From Gammaproteobacteria bacterium (GTDB lineage Bacteria; Pseudomonadota; Gammaproteobacteria; Pseudomonadales; Azotimanducaceae): 26,169 nt of DNA. This document shows positions 7,635-16,070 of this stretch, piece by piece (the first letter of the stretch is position 1; each line of letters starts with the position of its first letter). A program made the position numbers and the translations under genes. The stretch is from the NCBI GenBank assembly GCA_002715785.1, contig PBAA01000001.1, positions 21,656-47,824 of the forward strand, read 5' to 3'. The notes under the pieces were generated by a model. The model made no database searches, was not told the DNA's origin, and was given only the letters and a program-made list of their open reading frames with translations.

Positions 7635-10600
7635 ATGCCAACACAACGACTCCTGATCGCGAATCGTGGAGAAATTGCGATACGGATTGCCCGTGCGTCC
7701 GCTGATCTCGGGATTGCCACCGTAGCTGTGTTTTCTGAGGATGACGAGCAAAGTCTGCATACTCGAATCGCGGACGAATCGTTGTCCCTCGACGGGACTG
7801 GTGCCGGTGCCTATCTGGATATTGAGTCAATTGTTGCGACGGCTGAAACGAATGGCTGTGACGCGATTCATCCGGGTTACGGGTTTCTCTCGGAGCGGGC
7901 CGAGTTTGCTGCGGCCTGTGTTGAACGCGGCATAACGTTTGTCGGGCCTAACGAATACCACCTATCGCTATTTGGTGATAAAGCACGCGCTCGCGCGGCG
8001 GCCATCGCTGCCGATGTCCCTGTTTTACGGGGTTACGACCGAGCAGTGTCCTTGAAAGAAGCCTCCGATTTTCTTGAAGCGCTCGGTTCTGACGGATCGA
8101 TGATTATCAAGGCAATTGCGGGTGGTGGTGGTAGGGGAACGCGCACGGTTCGCTCGCTCGACGAACTTGAGGAGGCGTATGCGCGCTGCCAATCGGAAGC
8201 GCTGGCAGCCTTTGGACTGGCTGATGTGTACGTTGAAGAGTTTCTGGAGCAGGCACGCCACATCGAAGTGCAAATTCTAGGTGATCTGCACGGCGGTGTG
8301 GCCCACCTTGGTGAACGCGAATGTAGTGTGCAGCGACGAAACCAGAAAGTCGTGGAGCTGGCTCCAGCCGCCGGATTGTCCGATTCGGTGCGTACCCAAT
8401 TGATTGACGCTGCCGTACGGTTTGCGTCCAAAGAGGGATACACGAATTTGGGGACGTTTGAGTTCTTGATCGACACATCGAATCGAGATTTACCGTTTGT
8501 CTTCATCGAGGCCAATGCACGATTACAGGTTGAACATACCGTGACCGAAGAGGTCACTGGTGTTGACTTAGTTCAATCACAAATACGGCTCGCCGACGGC
8601 GCTACGCTAGCCGAACTGGGGTTGGATTCGCCGCATATTGCTGTCCCGCGGGGGTATGCCATTCAGGCTCGGGTCAACATGGAAACTATCACCGCGGACG
8701 GATCAGTGAGACCTAATACGGGCACGCTGAATGTTTACGAAGCGCCGAATGGGCCGGGTGTCCGCACCGATGGCTTCGGCTACGCCGGCTACAAAACGAG
8801 TACTGCATTTGATTCGTTGTTGGCGAAAGTCATCGTGCATTCGGGTAGCACGGAATTCTCGGCTGCGATTGCGCGTATGCGTCGGGCCTTGTCCGAATTC
8901 CGTGTTAGCGGCGTGGAGACCAACATTCCTTTTTTGTTGAATGTAATAGCCCACGATGACTTTGCGGAAAGTCGGGTCGATACGCGTTGGGTTGATAACA
9001 ATGTCGCAGAGCTTGCCGCAGAACCGGTGAATTCACGGATTCGTTTCGTGGAGTCGGATACCTCGGATCATGGAAATGAGGCTGGCGGATTCGCAGGCGC
9101 ACGGGTTGATACGAGTGATCCTCTCGCGCTTTTTGATCACGATGCAAAAGTTAAATCGGAACAGGCGGGCGCGGCGATCACGCACGAAGAGGAGGTGATT
9201 ACGGGACCCGATGGCTCGGTTGGGATGAGCTCGCCCATTCAAGGAACCATCGTTTCGATTGACGTAAAGCAAGACGAGGAGGTGAGGTCTGGACAACAAG
9301 TGGCCGTCGTCGAGGCTATGAAAATGGAGCATGTGATTCGATCGGAGATTGATGGCATCGTTCGCGAGGTCACCATGTCAGCCGGTGACGTTGTGCGTGA
9401 CGGATACCCGATTGTATTTATTGAAGAGGCTGAAGTTGATGTCGATTACATTACCGAAAACGAGGAGTTGGATCCCGATTACATTCGGCCGGACCTAGCA
9501 GAAAATTATCGACGTCACGCATTTACCTTGGATGAAAATCGACCTGACGCAGTGGAGAAACGTTACGGACGGGGTTACCGAATGCCTCGCGAGAATATTG
9601 CTCAATTGATGGATGATGGTTCGTTCAAAGAGTACTGGCCCCTTATCGTTGCGCGCCAGCACAAACGCTTTGACATGGAAACGTTACGCAAAAACACCCC
9701 GGCTGATGGCCTTCTCGCCGGCATTGGTACGATTAATGCGGATCTATTCGATGATGTCGACGCCAGGGCCATGCTCGTGCATTACGACTACACCGTGCTG
9801 GCTGGAACGCAAGGCGGTCGAAACCACTACAAGCAGGATCGAATGTTTGAATTAGCGAATCGATTCAGGATCCCGCTGGTACTCTTTGGTGAGGGTGGTG
9901 GTGGTCGACCGGGAGACGACGGAACGGGACCGGGCGTCGCGTTTGATACCCATACGTTCACGCAGTTTTCGAAGTTATCCGGGCTCGTGCCGATGATTGC
10001 AGTGATCAACGGACGTACGTTCGCTGGTAACACGGCGTTGGTTGCCTGTTGTGACGTGATCATTGCCACTGAACGAACGACGGTGGCTATGGGTGGCCCG
10101 GCGATGATTGAAGGTGGCGGACTCGGTATCTATACGCCGGAAGAAGTCGGGCCAATGTCTTTTCAGGTCCCGAACGGCGTGGTCGATATCCTCGCCAAGG
10201 ATGAGGAAGACGCGGTCGAGATTGCCAAGAAGTACCTTTCGTATTTTCAGGGTCGAATCAAAGAATGGGAAGCCCATGACCAACGTCCATTACGCCATGC
10301 GATTCCTGAGAACAGACTCCGGTTGTATGACATGCGGGAGATTATTCATACCATTGCTGATAAAGATTCTGTGCTCGAAATTCGTGAAAAGTTTGGGATC
10401 GGGGTCATTACTTCGTTTATACGCGTGGAAGGCCACCCCATGGGGGTCATTGCAAATAATCCTCACCATCTGGCTGGGGCGATTGATTCGGATGGTGCCG
10501 ATAAGGGCGCGCGATTTATCCAATTATGTGATGCATTCGATATCCCAGTGCTCTCGTTGATGGACTGTCCGGGAATGATGGTAGGTCCGGATGTGGAAGC

Positions 10601-11039
10601 CACGGCGCTGGTTCGTCATTGTGTTCGCATGTTCAACGCGGGAGCAAACCTGACGACGCCGCTCTTTGGTGTGGTCGTTCGGAAGGCCTATGGCTTAGGT
10701 GTGCAAGCCATGTGCGGAGCCAGCTCACTGGTTGGATTTTTTACGGTGGCATGGCCAACGGCTGAATTTGCGGGCATGAATATTGAGGGATCGGTCAAGT
10801 TGGGTTATCGCAAAGAACTTGCCGCTATTGACGATGCGGACGAGCGACGCACGGAATTTGAACGTCGTGTGGCAGGGGCATACGAAGGAGCGAAGGCGGT
10901 CAATGCTGGGACAGGGGGTGGTTTGGACGACGTGATCGATCCGAGCGACACGCGCGAGTGGATTGCCAGCAGTTTGATGCGGTTGCCGCCGGTGCAGCCG
11001 AGAACCGAAAAAAAATACCCTTACATCGACACGTGGTAG
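7635..11039 (+). CDS. Single-chain acyl-CoA carboxylase (biotin carboxylase-BCCP-carboxyltransferase), LCC type
   Basis: A 1134-residue multidomain biotin-dependent carboxylase. Domains in order: biotin carboxylase (about 1-440: RLLIANRGEIAIRIARA, glycine loop GGGGRGTR at 163-170, RHIEVQ, ERECSVQRRNQKVVE, EANARLQVEHTVTEEVTG); biotin carboxyl carrier (about 525-600) with the biotinyl lysine K563 in EAMKMEH; and fused N and C carboxyltransferase halves (about 650-1134: GEGGGGRPGDDG, DCPGMMVGPD, VRKAYGLG). This order and size match the single-polypeptide long-chain acyl-CoA carboxylases, not the usual two-subunit propionyl/methylcrotonyl enzymes. It carboxylates an acyl-CoA at the alpha carbon using ATP and bicarbonate. 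The GTG at 7617 is an alternative start; ATG 7635 places the conserved NRGE at the normal position. Acyl chain length is not readable. Confidence 0.92.
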   Translation: MPTQRLLIANRGEIAIRIARASADLGIATVAVFSEDDEQSLHTRIADESLSLDGTGAGAYLDIESIVATAETNGCDAIHPGYGFLSERAEFAAACVERGITFVGPNEYHLSLFGDKARARAAAIAADVPVLRGYDRAVSLKEASDFLEALGSDGSMIIKAIAGGGGRGTRTVRSLDELEEAYARCQSEALAAFGLADVYVEEFLEQARHIEVQILGDLHGGVAHLGERECSVQRRNQKVVELAPAAGLSDSVRTQLIDAAVRFASKEGYTNLGTFEFLIDTSNRDLPFVFIEANARLQVEHTVTEEVTGVDLVQSQIRLADGATLAELGLDSPHIAVPRGYAIQARVNMETITADGSVRPNTGTLNVYEAPNGPGVRTDGFGYAGYKTSTAFDSLLAKVIVHSGSTEFSAAIARMRRALSEFRVSGVETNIPFLLNVIAHDDFAESRVDTRWVDNNVAELAAEPVNSRIRFVESDTSDHGNEAGGFAGARVDTSDPLALFDHDAKVKSEQAGAAITHEEEVITGPDGSVGMSSPIQGTIVSIDVKQDEEVRSGQQVAVVEAMKMEHVIRSEIDGIVREVTMSAGDVVRDGYPIVFIEEAEVDVDYITENEELDPDYIRPDLAENYRRHAFTLDENRPDAVEKRYGRGYRMPRENIAQLMDDGSFKEYWPLIVARQHKRFDMETLRKNTPADGLLAGIGTINADLFDDVDARAMLVHYDYTVLAGTQGGRNHYKQDRMFELANRFRIPLVLFGEGGGGRPGDDGTGPGVAFDTHTFTQFSKLSGLVPMIAVINGRTFAGNTALVACCDVIIATERTTVAMGGPAMIEGGGLGIYTPEEVGPMSFQVPNGVVDILAKDEEDAVEIAKKYLSYFQGRIKEWEAHDQRPLRHAIPENRLRLYDMREIIHTIADKDSVLEIREKFGIGVITSFIRVEGHPMGVIANNPHHLAGAIDSDGADKGARFIQLCDAFDIPVLSLMDCPGMMVGPDVEATALVRHCVRMFNAGANLTTPLFGVVVRKAYGLGVQAMCGASSLVGFFTVAWPTAEFAGMNIEGSVKLGYRKELAAIDDADERRTEFERRVAGAYEGAKAVNAGTGGGLDDVIDPSDTREWIASSLMRLPPVQPRTEKKYPYIDTW

Positions 11040-11057
11040 TTATTCGGGCGCGTTAAA

Positions 11058-12131
11058 TCAGTTCCATGATTTAAGTTCAGGGAGCACTGTTTCGGCGTAT
11101 AAGCGCATGCTCGCTTCAGCGTCTTCGTATGCAATGCCTCCATAGCGAAAGCAAGCTGCTTCTTCGAATGGGCCGATGACATCGAAGCGTTCCCGGTACT
11201 TGTCTAACATCTGATCAGGCGTCCCGTACGCATTGGCGGCGAGGAAACCGTCGACGTATTTGTCGAACCCGATTTCGCGTAATTTCGCGGCTTGTTTGCC
11301 GTAGCCCTCGTATCCACCCATGGTCTCGAATTGGTCTCCCATTAATTCATAATGCTCTAAGAGACTCTGAAGGTAAGTGGCCATGCACTGTTCCGCGACA
11401 TCGCGTGCGTGGTTTGGATCGGCGTGGCAGAAGGTAAAGTCAGCAGTCATGGTTGGTGGCGCCGGTTTTCCGTGGTAATGCTCGTAACGATCGCGGTAGC
11501 GTTCGATGCTAGGAAGGCGACGCTCCCAATGAGCCTCGGAAAACATGATCATGCGGCCGCCGACCCGTGCACAGGCTTCGATTGAATCCGTTGAATTCGC
11601 AACAGCATAAATGCGATCGTCAAACGAACGTTCCGGCCGGGGTCGAATTTCGGTTCGCGGTTGAGGATAGAAAGGACCTTGTCCTTCGATAAAACCAGTT
11701 TTGAGTGCGTCTACGATCATCATCGATGATTCATCGAAGCGATCGCGCGATGTATCCATGTCGATACCCGCAAATGGTTCAAATTCACGACGAGAGAGTC
11801 CGCGGCCCATTCCGAAACGGACGCGTCCCCCGGACACGGTATCTAGCAGCGCTACTTTTTCCGCGACGCGAAGGGGTTCGTTCCACGGCAGAATTACTGC
11901 CGCGGTACCTAGTTTAATGTCGGTTGTCCGTCCGGCAACGAATGCGAGTAGTTCGAGATTGTCTGGACAAAATGAATAGTCGAAGAAATGGTGCTCGGTT
12001 GGCCAGACTGAATCGAACCCAAGCTGTTCCGCTAATTCGGCGAGGTACAGCTCTTGTTCATAGACGGTGCCGTCGGTGACACTTGCGTCCCAGCCGTACG
12101 ACGAAAAAATGAGCTGAAGACCTACGTCCAT
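11058..12131 (-). CDS. LLM-class flavin-dependent monooxygenase (bacterial luciferase-like)
   Basis: A 357-residue luciferase-like flavoprotein. Hallmarks are VYEQELYLAELAEQLGFDSVWPTEHHFF, KLGTAAVILPWNEPLRVAEKVALLD, SGGRVRFGMGRGLSRREFEPF and a C-terminal part with GTPDQMLDKYRERFDVIG. The EHHFF segment and the RFGMGRG loop are typical of the FMNH2-dependent alkanal monooxygenase-like branch, not of the F420 branch seen at 4130-4993. The start ATG 12131 is well supported by GGGAGGG 3 to 5 bases upstream on the minus strand. It diverges from the GPH transporter across 144 bases and converges with the carboxylase gene (18-base gap). Bioluminescence is not implied: there is no paired luxB or fatty-acid reductase. 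The substrate is unknown; a long-chain aldehyde, ketone or sulfur compound are all possible. Confidence 0.87.
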   Translation of the reverse strand: MDVGLQLIFSSYGWDASVTDGTVYEQELYLAELAEQLGFDSVWPTEHHFFDYSFCPDNLELLAFVAGRTTDIKLGTAAVILPWNEPLRVAEKVALLDTVSGGRVRFGMGRGLSRREFEPFAGIDMDTSRDRFDESSMMIVDALKTGFIEGQGPFYPQPRTEIRPRPERSFDDRIYAVANSTDSIEACARVGGRMIMFSEAHWERRLPSIERYRDRYEHYHGKPAPPTMTADFTFCHADPNHARDVAEQCMATYLQSLLEHYELMGDQFETMGGYEGYGKQAAKLREIGFDKYVDGFLAANAYGTPDQMLDKYRERFDVIGPFEEAACFRYGGIAYEDAEASMRLYAETVLPELKSWN

Positions 12132-12262
12132 GAGCCCTCCCGTTTCTGTTCGATATCGCGTTAACGAATGGATGTTGTAATGAGCCTATCAGAGAGCGGT
12201 TATGTATTGGCACCAGTCTTGAATTTGCGCACACTGATGTGACTCCAGGGATGATCGTCGTC

Positions 12263-12267
12263 GAGGG
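12263..12267 (+). promoter_or_regulatory. Shine-Dalgarno site supporting a TTG start
   Basis: GAGGG stands 8 bases before TTG 12276. It is the reason for starting the transporter at TTG and not at the next ATG (12318), which would cut into the first transmembrane region. Confidence 0.55.
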
Positions 12268-12275
12268 CTAACGGC

Positions 12276-13616
12276 TTGCTTTCAAATAGACAACAGTTCG
12301 ATTACGCCGTTGGCGATATGGGTATCAATCTCTACTTCATGTCGGCGATGACCTATTTATTGTTTTTCTATACCGATGTGTACGGACTGTCTGCTGAAGT
12401 TGCGGCTGGAGTTTTTCTTTTTGCGCGTGTCATCGATGCAATTACCGATCCCATCATGGGTTTTCTTGCAGACCGTACACGAACTCGATGGGGTAAGTTT
12501 CGCCCATACGTTTTGTTTGGCGCGGTCCCATTGGCTGTTATCGCGGTTGCGACATTCACCGTGCCGGGGTTTGACAAGCTGGGGCAGATCATTTGGGCGT
12601 ACGCGACGTACACGCTATTCGGCATCATTTATACCGTGGTAACGATTCCTTATGCCGCCCTTAGTGCGGTAATAAGCAATGACTATCAAGAGCGATCAAG
12701 GTTTACCTCGGTCCGGATGATGCTTGCGCTTGCGGGTGGGGCGATCGTTAGCGTCGGCATGCTGCCGTTAGTCGACATGTTCGGTGGCGACGAAGCTGGC
12801 TTTCAATTGACCATGATTGTGTTCGGCGTCATCGCGACGTTTCTTTTGTGGCTGACATTTCGCGGTACCGAGGAAACGATGCCTTCGCTTGATGCTGGCG
12901 ATAAAGTTAACTTCCGAGACAGTGTGCGGGTCGTCGTCACCAATTCACCTTTGTGGATCACTATCGCGCTTTTTTGTTTGGGCATGCTTGCGTTCACATT
13001 TCGTTTCACGACGGTACCCTATTACTTCAAATACAGCATGGGACGTGAAGACCTTATTTGGTTGTATATGCTGGTCACGCTTGCCGTGATGTTCCCAGGC
13101 CTATTGGCGGTACCCTGGCTTTCCCGAAAATACGGAAAAGCGGGCGCGGTGCGGCTAGGGGCGCTGATCGCCATGGTTGGTGCAGTTGGTTTTTACTTCA
13201 CCCCTGTGACGGATGTTTGGCTAGTCTTTGTTTGGGGATCTGTATTGGCCATCGGTGGTGCGCCCATCATGGTCCTTGGCTGGGCGATGCTTGCCGACAC
13301 CGTTGAACACGGGGAAGTACGAACGGGAATTCGTGCTGAGGGCGTAGTCTTTTCGACTGCTAGTTTTTTTCAGAAGATGGCCAAAGCGATTGCGGGATCG
13401 GGGATCGCAGCGATGCTTGCTTGGTTTGGTTTCGTCGCCAATCAAGAGCAATCGCAAGAAACCATTGCGGGATTACTCTTTATGATCGCTGTTTGTCCCT
13501 TGTTATTTAATGTGCTGCTGTTTTTGGTTTCCTTAGCACACCGTCTTGACCGGACGCGTCATGCTGCGATCGTTCGCGATTTAACGGAACGCTCTATCAA
13601 ACCAACGCATGGATAG
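12276..13616 (+). CDS. GPH-family (MelB-like) MFS cation symporter
   Basis: A 446-residue polytopic inner-membrane transporter of the glycoside-pentoside-hexuronide family. The diagnostic loop between helices 2 and 3 is clear (DPIMGFLADRTRTRWGKFRP), and hydrophobic stretches consistent with 12 helices run to the C-terminus. The N-terminal sequence after the start (NRQQFDYAVGDMGINLYFM) aligns with the usual first helix of the family, including the Asp that binds the coupling cation. Members import sugars, glucuronides or related organic compounds with Na+ or H+. The start is TTG 12276 with a good ribosome site. The gene is flanked by a divergent LLM oxidoreductase and a convergent GST (18-base gap). 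It may supply the substrate of the neighbouring enolase-family or LLM enzymes, but nothing in the sequence shows this. Confidence 0.9.
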   Translation: MLSNRQQFDYAVGDMGINLYFMSAMTYLLFFYTDVYGLSAEVAAGVFLFARVIDAITDPIMGFLADRTRTRWGKFRPYVLFGAVPLAVIAVATFTVPGFDKLGQIIWAYATYTLFGIIYTVVTIPYAALSAVISNDYQERSRFTSVRMMLALAGGAIVSVGMLPLVDMFGGDEAGFQLTMIVFGVIATFLLWLTFRGTEETMPSLDAGDKVNFRDSVRVVVTNSPLWITIALFCLGMLAFTFRFTTVPYYFKYSMGREDLIWLYMLVTLAVMFPGLLAVPWLSRKYGKAGAVRLGALIAMVGAVGFYFTPVTDVWLVFVWGSVLAIGGAPIMVLGWAMLADTVEHGEVRTGIRAEGVVFSTASFFQKMAKAIAGSGIAAMLAWFGFVANQEQSQETIAGLLFMIAVCPLLFNVLLFLVSLAHRLDRTRHAAIVRDLTERSIKPTHG

Positions 13617-13634
13617 GGCGGGATCAGGGCTCAT

Positions 13635-14258
13635 CTAACTCGACACAGCGACTTGATATCCAGCACGCGACGTCAAGCGTTCAAAATAGCTGCGTGCGCT
13701 TGGGTGATCGTTTTCCAGAACGTTAAAACGATCGGCGAGCATTAACGTGTAGCCCATCATAATGTCGGCCGCCGTAAATGTGTCACCGATAAGAAACTCG
13801 GTTGTACTCACCGTCTCGTTTACCGCATCAAGACAGCTGAGGGCTCGGGCGCGCGCATCCTCGACAACGGCTGGGATCCGCTCGGCTTCTGGTTTCATCA
13901 CCGTGTGGTGCGCGATGTCGCCGAGCGGACGAGCAAATGTGGCTTCCGCAAACCAGCACCACTGTAGATAGAGTGCGCTAGCAGTAGATCCAGGCGTAGG
14001 CATGAGTCGACCTGCGCCGTAACGATCCAGTACGTATTGAAGCATGGCCCCGGACTCAAACATCGTGAAGTCTTGGTCGTCCATTGCTGGGACTTTTCCA
14101 GTCGGAGATTTAGCGCGCCACTCCGGCGATTGCCGAAACGTGAGGGAAAAATCAATGCTCTCAATTTCGTACGGGATCTCAAGTTCCTCGCAGAGCCATA
14201 TGACGCGAACCGAGCGCGTTCCCTGGACGTGGTAAATCTTCACGTTCCCCACCCGCAT
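13635..14258 (-). CDS. Glutathione S-transferase family protein
   Basis: About 207 residues with the thioredoxin-fold N-terminal domain (VKIYHVQGTRSVRVIWLCEELEIPYE, with cis-Pro region GKVPAMDD and the glutathione-binding ESGAMLQYVLDRY) and an all-helical C-terminal domain with the conserved FLIGDTFTAADIMMGY motif. Such enzymes conjugate or isomerise electrophiles with glutathione, or act as peroxidases, in the cytosol. The presence of a GST supports a glutathione-using proteobacterium. Start choice is open: ATG 14258 is used here. GTG 14243 gives the textbook beginning (VKIYHV as MKIYHV) and has GGGTGGGG just upstream, so the true start may be 5 codons later; the longer frame to 14306 is unlikely. 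It may detoxify products of the nearby oxygenases, which is inference. Confidence 0.88.
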   Translation of the reverse strand: MRVGNVKIYHVQGTRSVRVIWLCEELEIPYEIESIDFSLTFRQSPEWRAKSPTGKVPAMDDQDFTMFESGAMLQYVLDRYGAGRLMPTPGSTASALYLQWCWFAEATFARPLGDIAHHTVMKPEAERIPAVVEDARARALSCLDAVNETVSTTEFLIGDTFTAADIMMGYTLMLADRFNVLENDHPSARSYFERLTSRAGYQVAVSS

Positions 14259-14304
14259 TGAAAAGGGAAGCCAGTGTAATCGAAGTCTGGGGGTTCGTCG
14301 TATC

Positions 14305-14329
14305 ACCGGACCTAGTGTCTGGTCTTTTT
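14305..14329 (+). terminator. Terminator-like hairpin upstream of an acyl-CoA dehydrogenase gene
   Basis: A 7-bp stem (ACCGGAC with GTCTGGT, one G-T wobble) and 5-base loop are followed by C and five Ts on the plus strand. It looks like a rho-independent terminator, yet no plus-strand gene ends here: the site lies in the 121-base divergent gap between the GST and the dehydrogenase, 51 bases before the latter's start. It could stop readthrough from the transporter across the antisense GST, or act as an attenuator in the dehydrogenase leader. Confidence 0.4.
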
Positions 14330-14365
14330 GGGTTGGCTAAGGCAGGCTCACCGGGTGGCAAAACC

Positions 14366-14371
14366 GGAGGG
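14366..14371 (+). promoter_or_regulatory. Strong Shine-Dalgarno site supporting a TTG start
   Basis: GGAGGG lies 8 bases before TTG 14380. A GTG three codons later (14389) would be 17 bases away, too far, so the TTG is preferred. Confidence 0.6.
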
Positions 14372-14379
14372 AAAGGCGC

Positions 14380-15591
14380 TTGGGCACGGTGGTTGAAGAA
14401 GACAATCATTACGGCTTTCGGTTATCCGACGAGCTGATCCTTCTCAGGGATCAGATTCGGCGATTCATGCGCGAAGAAGTAAAGCCGATAGAAGACACCC
14501 TCCCACACGATGCCATTGGTTGTGGTAAGGAAGATCGGGTTCGCCTGCGCACGATGGCGGAAGAGATGGGACTGACGCGCCTTACCGTTCCAGAGGAATA
14601 TGGTGGAAACCCGGTCAGCGCGATGGCACGGGTGGTAATTGCCGAAGAGTCGTCGAAGTGTCGCCTCGGGGGATACGCGCCCGCGTTGGGTGCGTTTGGC
14701 GGTGGTCCTCCTAACATTATTTGGGGCGGAACACCTGAACAAATAGAGCGCTATGGAATTCCATGCGTCGAGGGGAAGAAGCGCGCCTTCGTCGCCATTA
14801 CTGAACCGACCGGGGGGTCGGATCCACGGAACAACATTTCGACCCGTGCCGAAAAAGATGGGGATGAGTGGGTTCTTAACGGGCGCAAAATGTGGATCAC
14901 CGGTGCTGAGGGAGCGGACTTCGGCATCCTGTTTGCGCGCACACGCGATGGGACCGCTGACGCACCGCCTGAAATCACGGCGTTCATCGTAGAGCCGACG
15001 TTCCCGGGAATATATTTTAATGAAATCAAGGTAATACGAGCATTATCTCCATATGAGATTGTTTTAGAGAACTGCCGGGTCCCGACGGAGAATGTGCTCG
15101 GATCCGTCGGTCAAGGTTTTGGCGTGGCACAGAGTTGGTTGGTGGACGCTCGGATACCATACGCTGCCGGTTGTATTGGGATGGCGCAAGAAGCGCTCGA
15201 TATGGCGTGTGGTTGGGTAAAACAGCGACCCACGAGGGACGGTATGTTGGCTGACAAGCAAGCGATTCAGTGGATGATCGCGGATTCGGAAGTTGAATTA
15301 AGGGCCGCTCGCATGCTCGTCTACGACGCGGCGTCGAAGGTAGATGCGGGACAGTCAGCCAAGGTCGATGCCTCGATTTGCAAACTCTATGGGACAGAAA
15401 CAGCCGGACGCGTGGTCGATCGCGCCATACAAATGTTTGGGGGTATGGGCGTTGCCGAAGAGATGCCGCTGGAGCGGTGGTATCGCGAACTTCGGGTTAA
15501 GCGTATTGGAGAAGGACCCTCTGAAGTGCACCGCATGGTGATCGCGCGCGATAAATTAAGGAATACGAGCGGGGGCGTGTATTTTAGTTAG
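14380..15591 (+). CDS. Acyl-CoA dehydrogenase
   Basis: A 403-residue FAD-dependent acyl-CoA dehydrogenase that introduces the alpha-beta double bond into an acyl-CoA and passes electrons to ETF. The helical N-domain (LSDELILLRDQIRRFMREEV) leads into the beta domain with FVAITEPTGGSDPRNN and NGRKMWITGAEGADF, then a C-terminal helical domain with QMFGGMGVAEEMPLERWYRELR. The catalytic base is present: E378 in IGEGPSEVHRMVIAR corresponds to the Glu of YEGT in medium-chain enzymes. Translation starts at TTG 14380 with a strong ribosome site. The gene converges with the CoA-binding protein; their ends overlap by 4 bases (15588-15591). Chain length is not readable; FadE/CaiA-like and AcdA-like groups are equally likely. 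Confidence 0.92.
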   Translation: MGTVVEEDNHYGFRLSDELILLRDQIRRFMREEVKPIEDTLPHDAIGCGKEDRVRLRTMAEEMGLTRLTVPEEYGGNPVSAMARVVIAEESSKCRLGGYAPALGAFGGGPPNIIWGGTPEQIERYGIPCVEGKKRAFVAITEPTGGSDPRNNISTRAEKDGDEWVLNGRKMWITGAEGADFGILFARTRDGTADAPPEITAFIVEPTFPGIYFNEIKVIRALSPYEIVLENCRVPTENVLGSVGQGFGVAQSWLVDARIPYAAGCIGMAQEALDMACGWVKQRPTRDGMLADKQAIQWMIADSEVELRAARMLVYDAASKVDAGQSAKVDASICKLYGTETAGRVVDRAIQMFGGMGVAEEMPLERWYRELRVKRIGEGPSEVHRMVIARDKLRNTSGGVYFS

Positions 15592-16070
15592 CGCCTAACC
15601 GGCCGGCGTGCCGTGACGACTTCAGTGTTGAGCCCCAACCAGTGCATGCGCCCAATGTAACGAGCGTGTTCGACCTTGAGACAACGATCCATGATGACGT
15701 CAAGGCCAGCATCCGCAGCAATGGCGGCCCCTTCATCACTGATCACACCAAACTGAAGCCATAGCGCCTTGGCTCCGACGGCAACGGCTTCTTTTGCGAT
15801 AGCAGGTACGGCGGCGGGATCTCGGAACACGTTGACGATGTCAACGGTATCGCCCACGGCGGTCAGCGAGTTAAAACTCTCCTCGCCAAGGACTTGTTCC
15901 TCTCGAGGATTAACCGGGATGATTTGGTATCCATGACGTTGTGCGTAATAGCCGACAAAGTGACTAGCGCGTAGGGTATTGGCCGACAGCCCGACAATTG
16001 CAATCGACCTGCCCGTGTGCAGGACGCGCTGTATCGTGGCCGGGTCTTGATATTTAGTTGCTTCGGGCAA
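15588..16070 (-). CDS. CoA-binding protein, YccU type
   Basis: A 160-residue single-domain Rossmann protein of the CoA-binding (YccU) family, related to the N-terminal part of succinyl-CoA synthetase alpha. The nucleotide/CoA-binding strand and turn are SIAIVGLSANTLRASHFVG; IIPVNPREEQVLGE and VDIVNVFRDPAAVPAIA follow, and VIMDRCLKVEHAR is the family hallmark near the end. Function in the cell is not established for the family. I start it at TTG 16070 because GGAG lies 7 bases upstream and the next residues (EATKYQDPATIQ) match the usual beginning; ATG 16106 is the alternative. It overlaps the 3' end of metY by 17 bases on the same strand, so the two form an operon. TTG starts also occur in two nearby genes. 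Confidence 0.85.
   Translation of the reverse strand: MPEATKYQDPATIQRVLHTGRSIAIVGLSANTLRASHFVGYYAQRHGYQIIPVNPREEQVLGEESFNSLTAVGDTVDIVNVFRDPAAVPAIAKEAVAVGAKALWLQFGVISDEGAAIAADAGLDVIMDRCLKVEHARYIGRMHWLGLNTEVVTARRPVRR

Noticed and set aside
11058..12131. A bacterial luciferase (light-producing) gene
   Set aside because: It belongs to the same fold, but there is no luxA/luxB pair and no luxC, luxD or luxE. A general flavin monooxygenase is the safer call.
12208..12223. Sigma54-like promoter TGGCAC-N5-TTGAA before the transporter
   Set aside because: The -24 box is perfect but the essential GC of the -12 box is GA, and no sigma54 activator gene is near.
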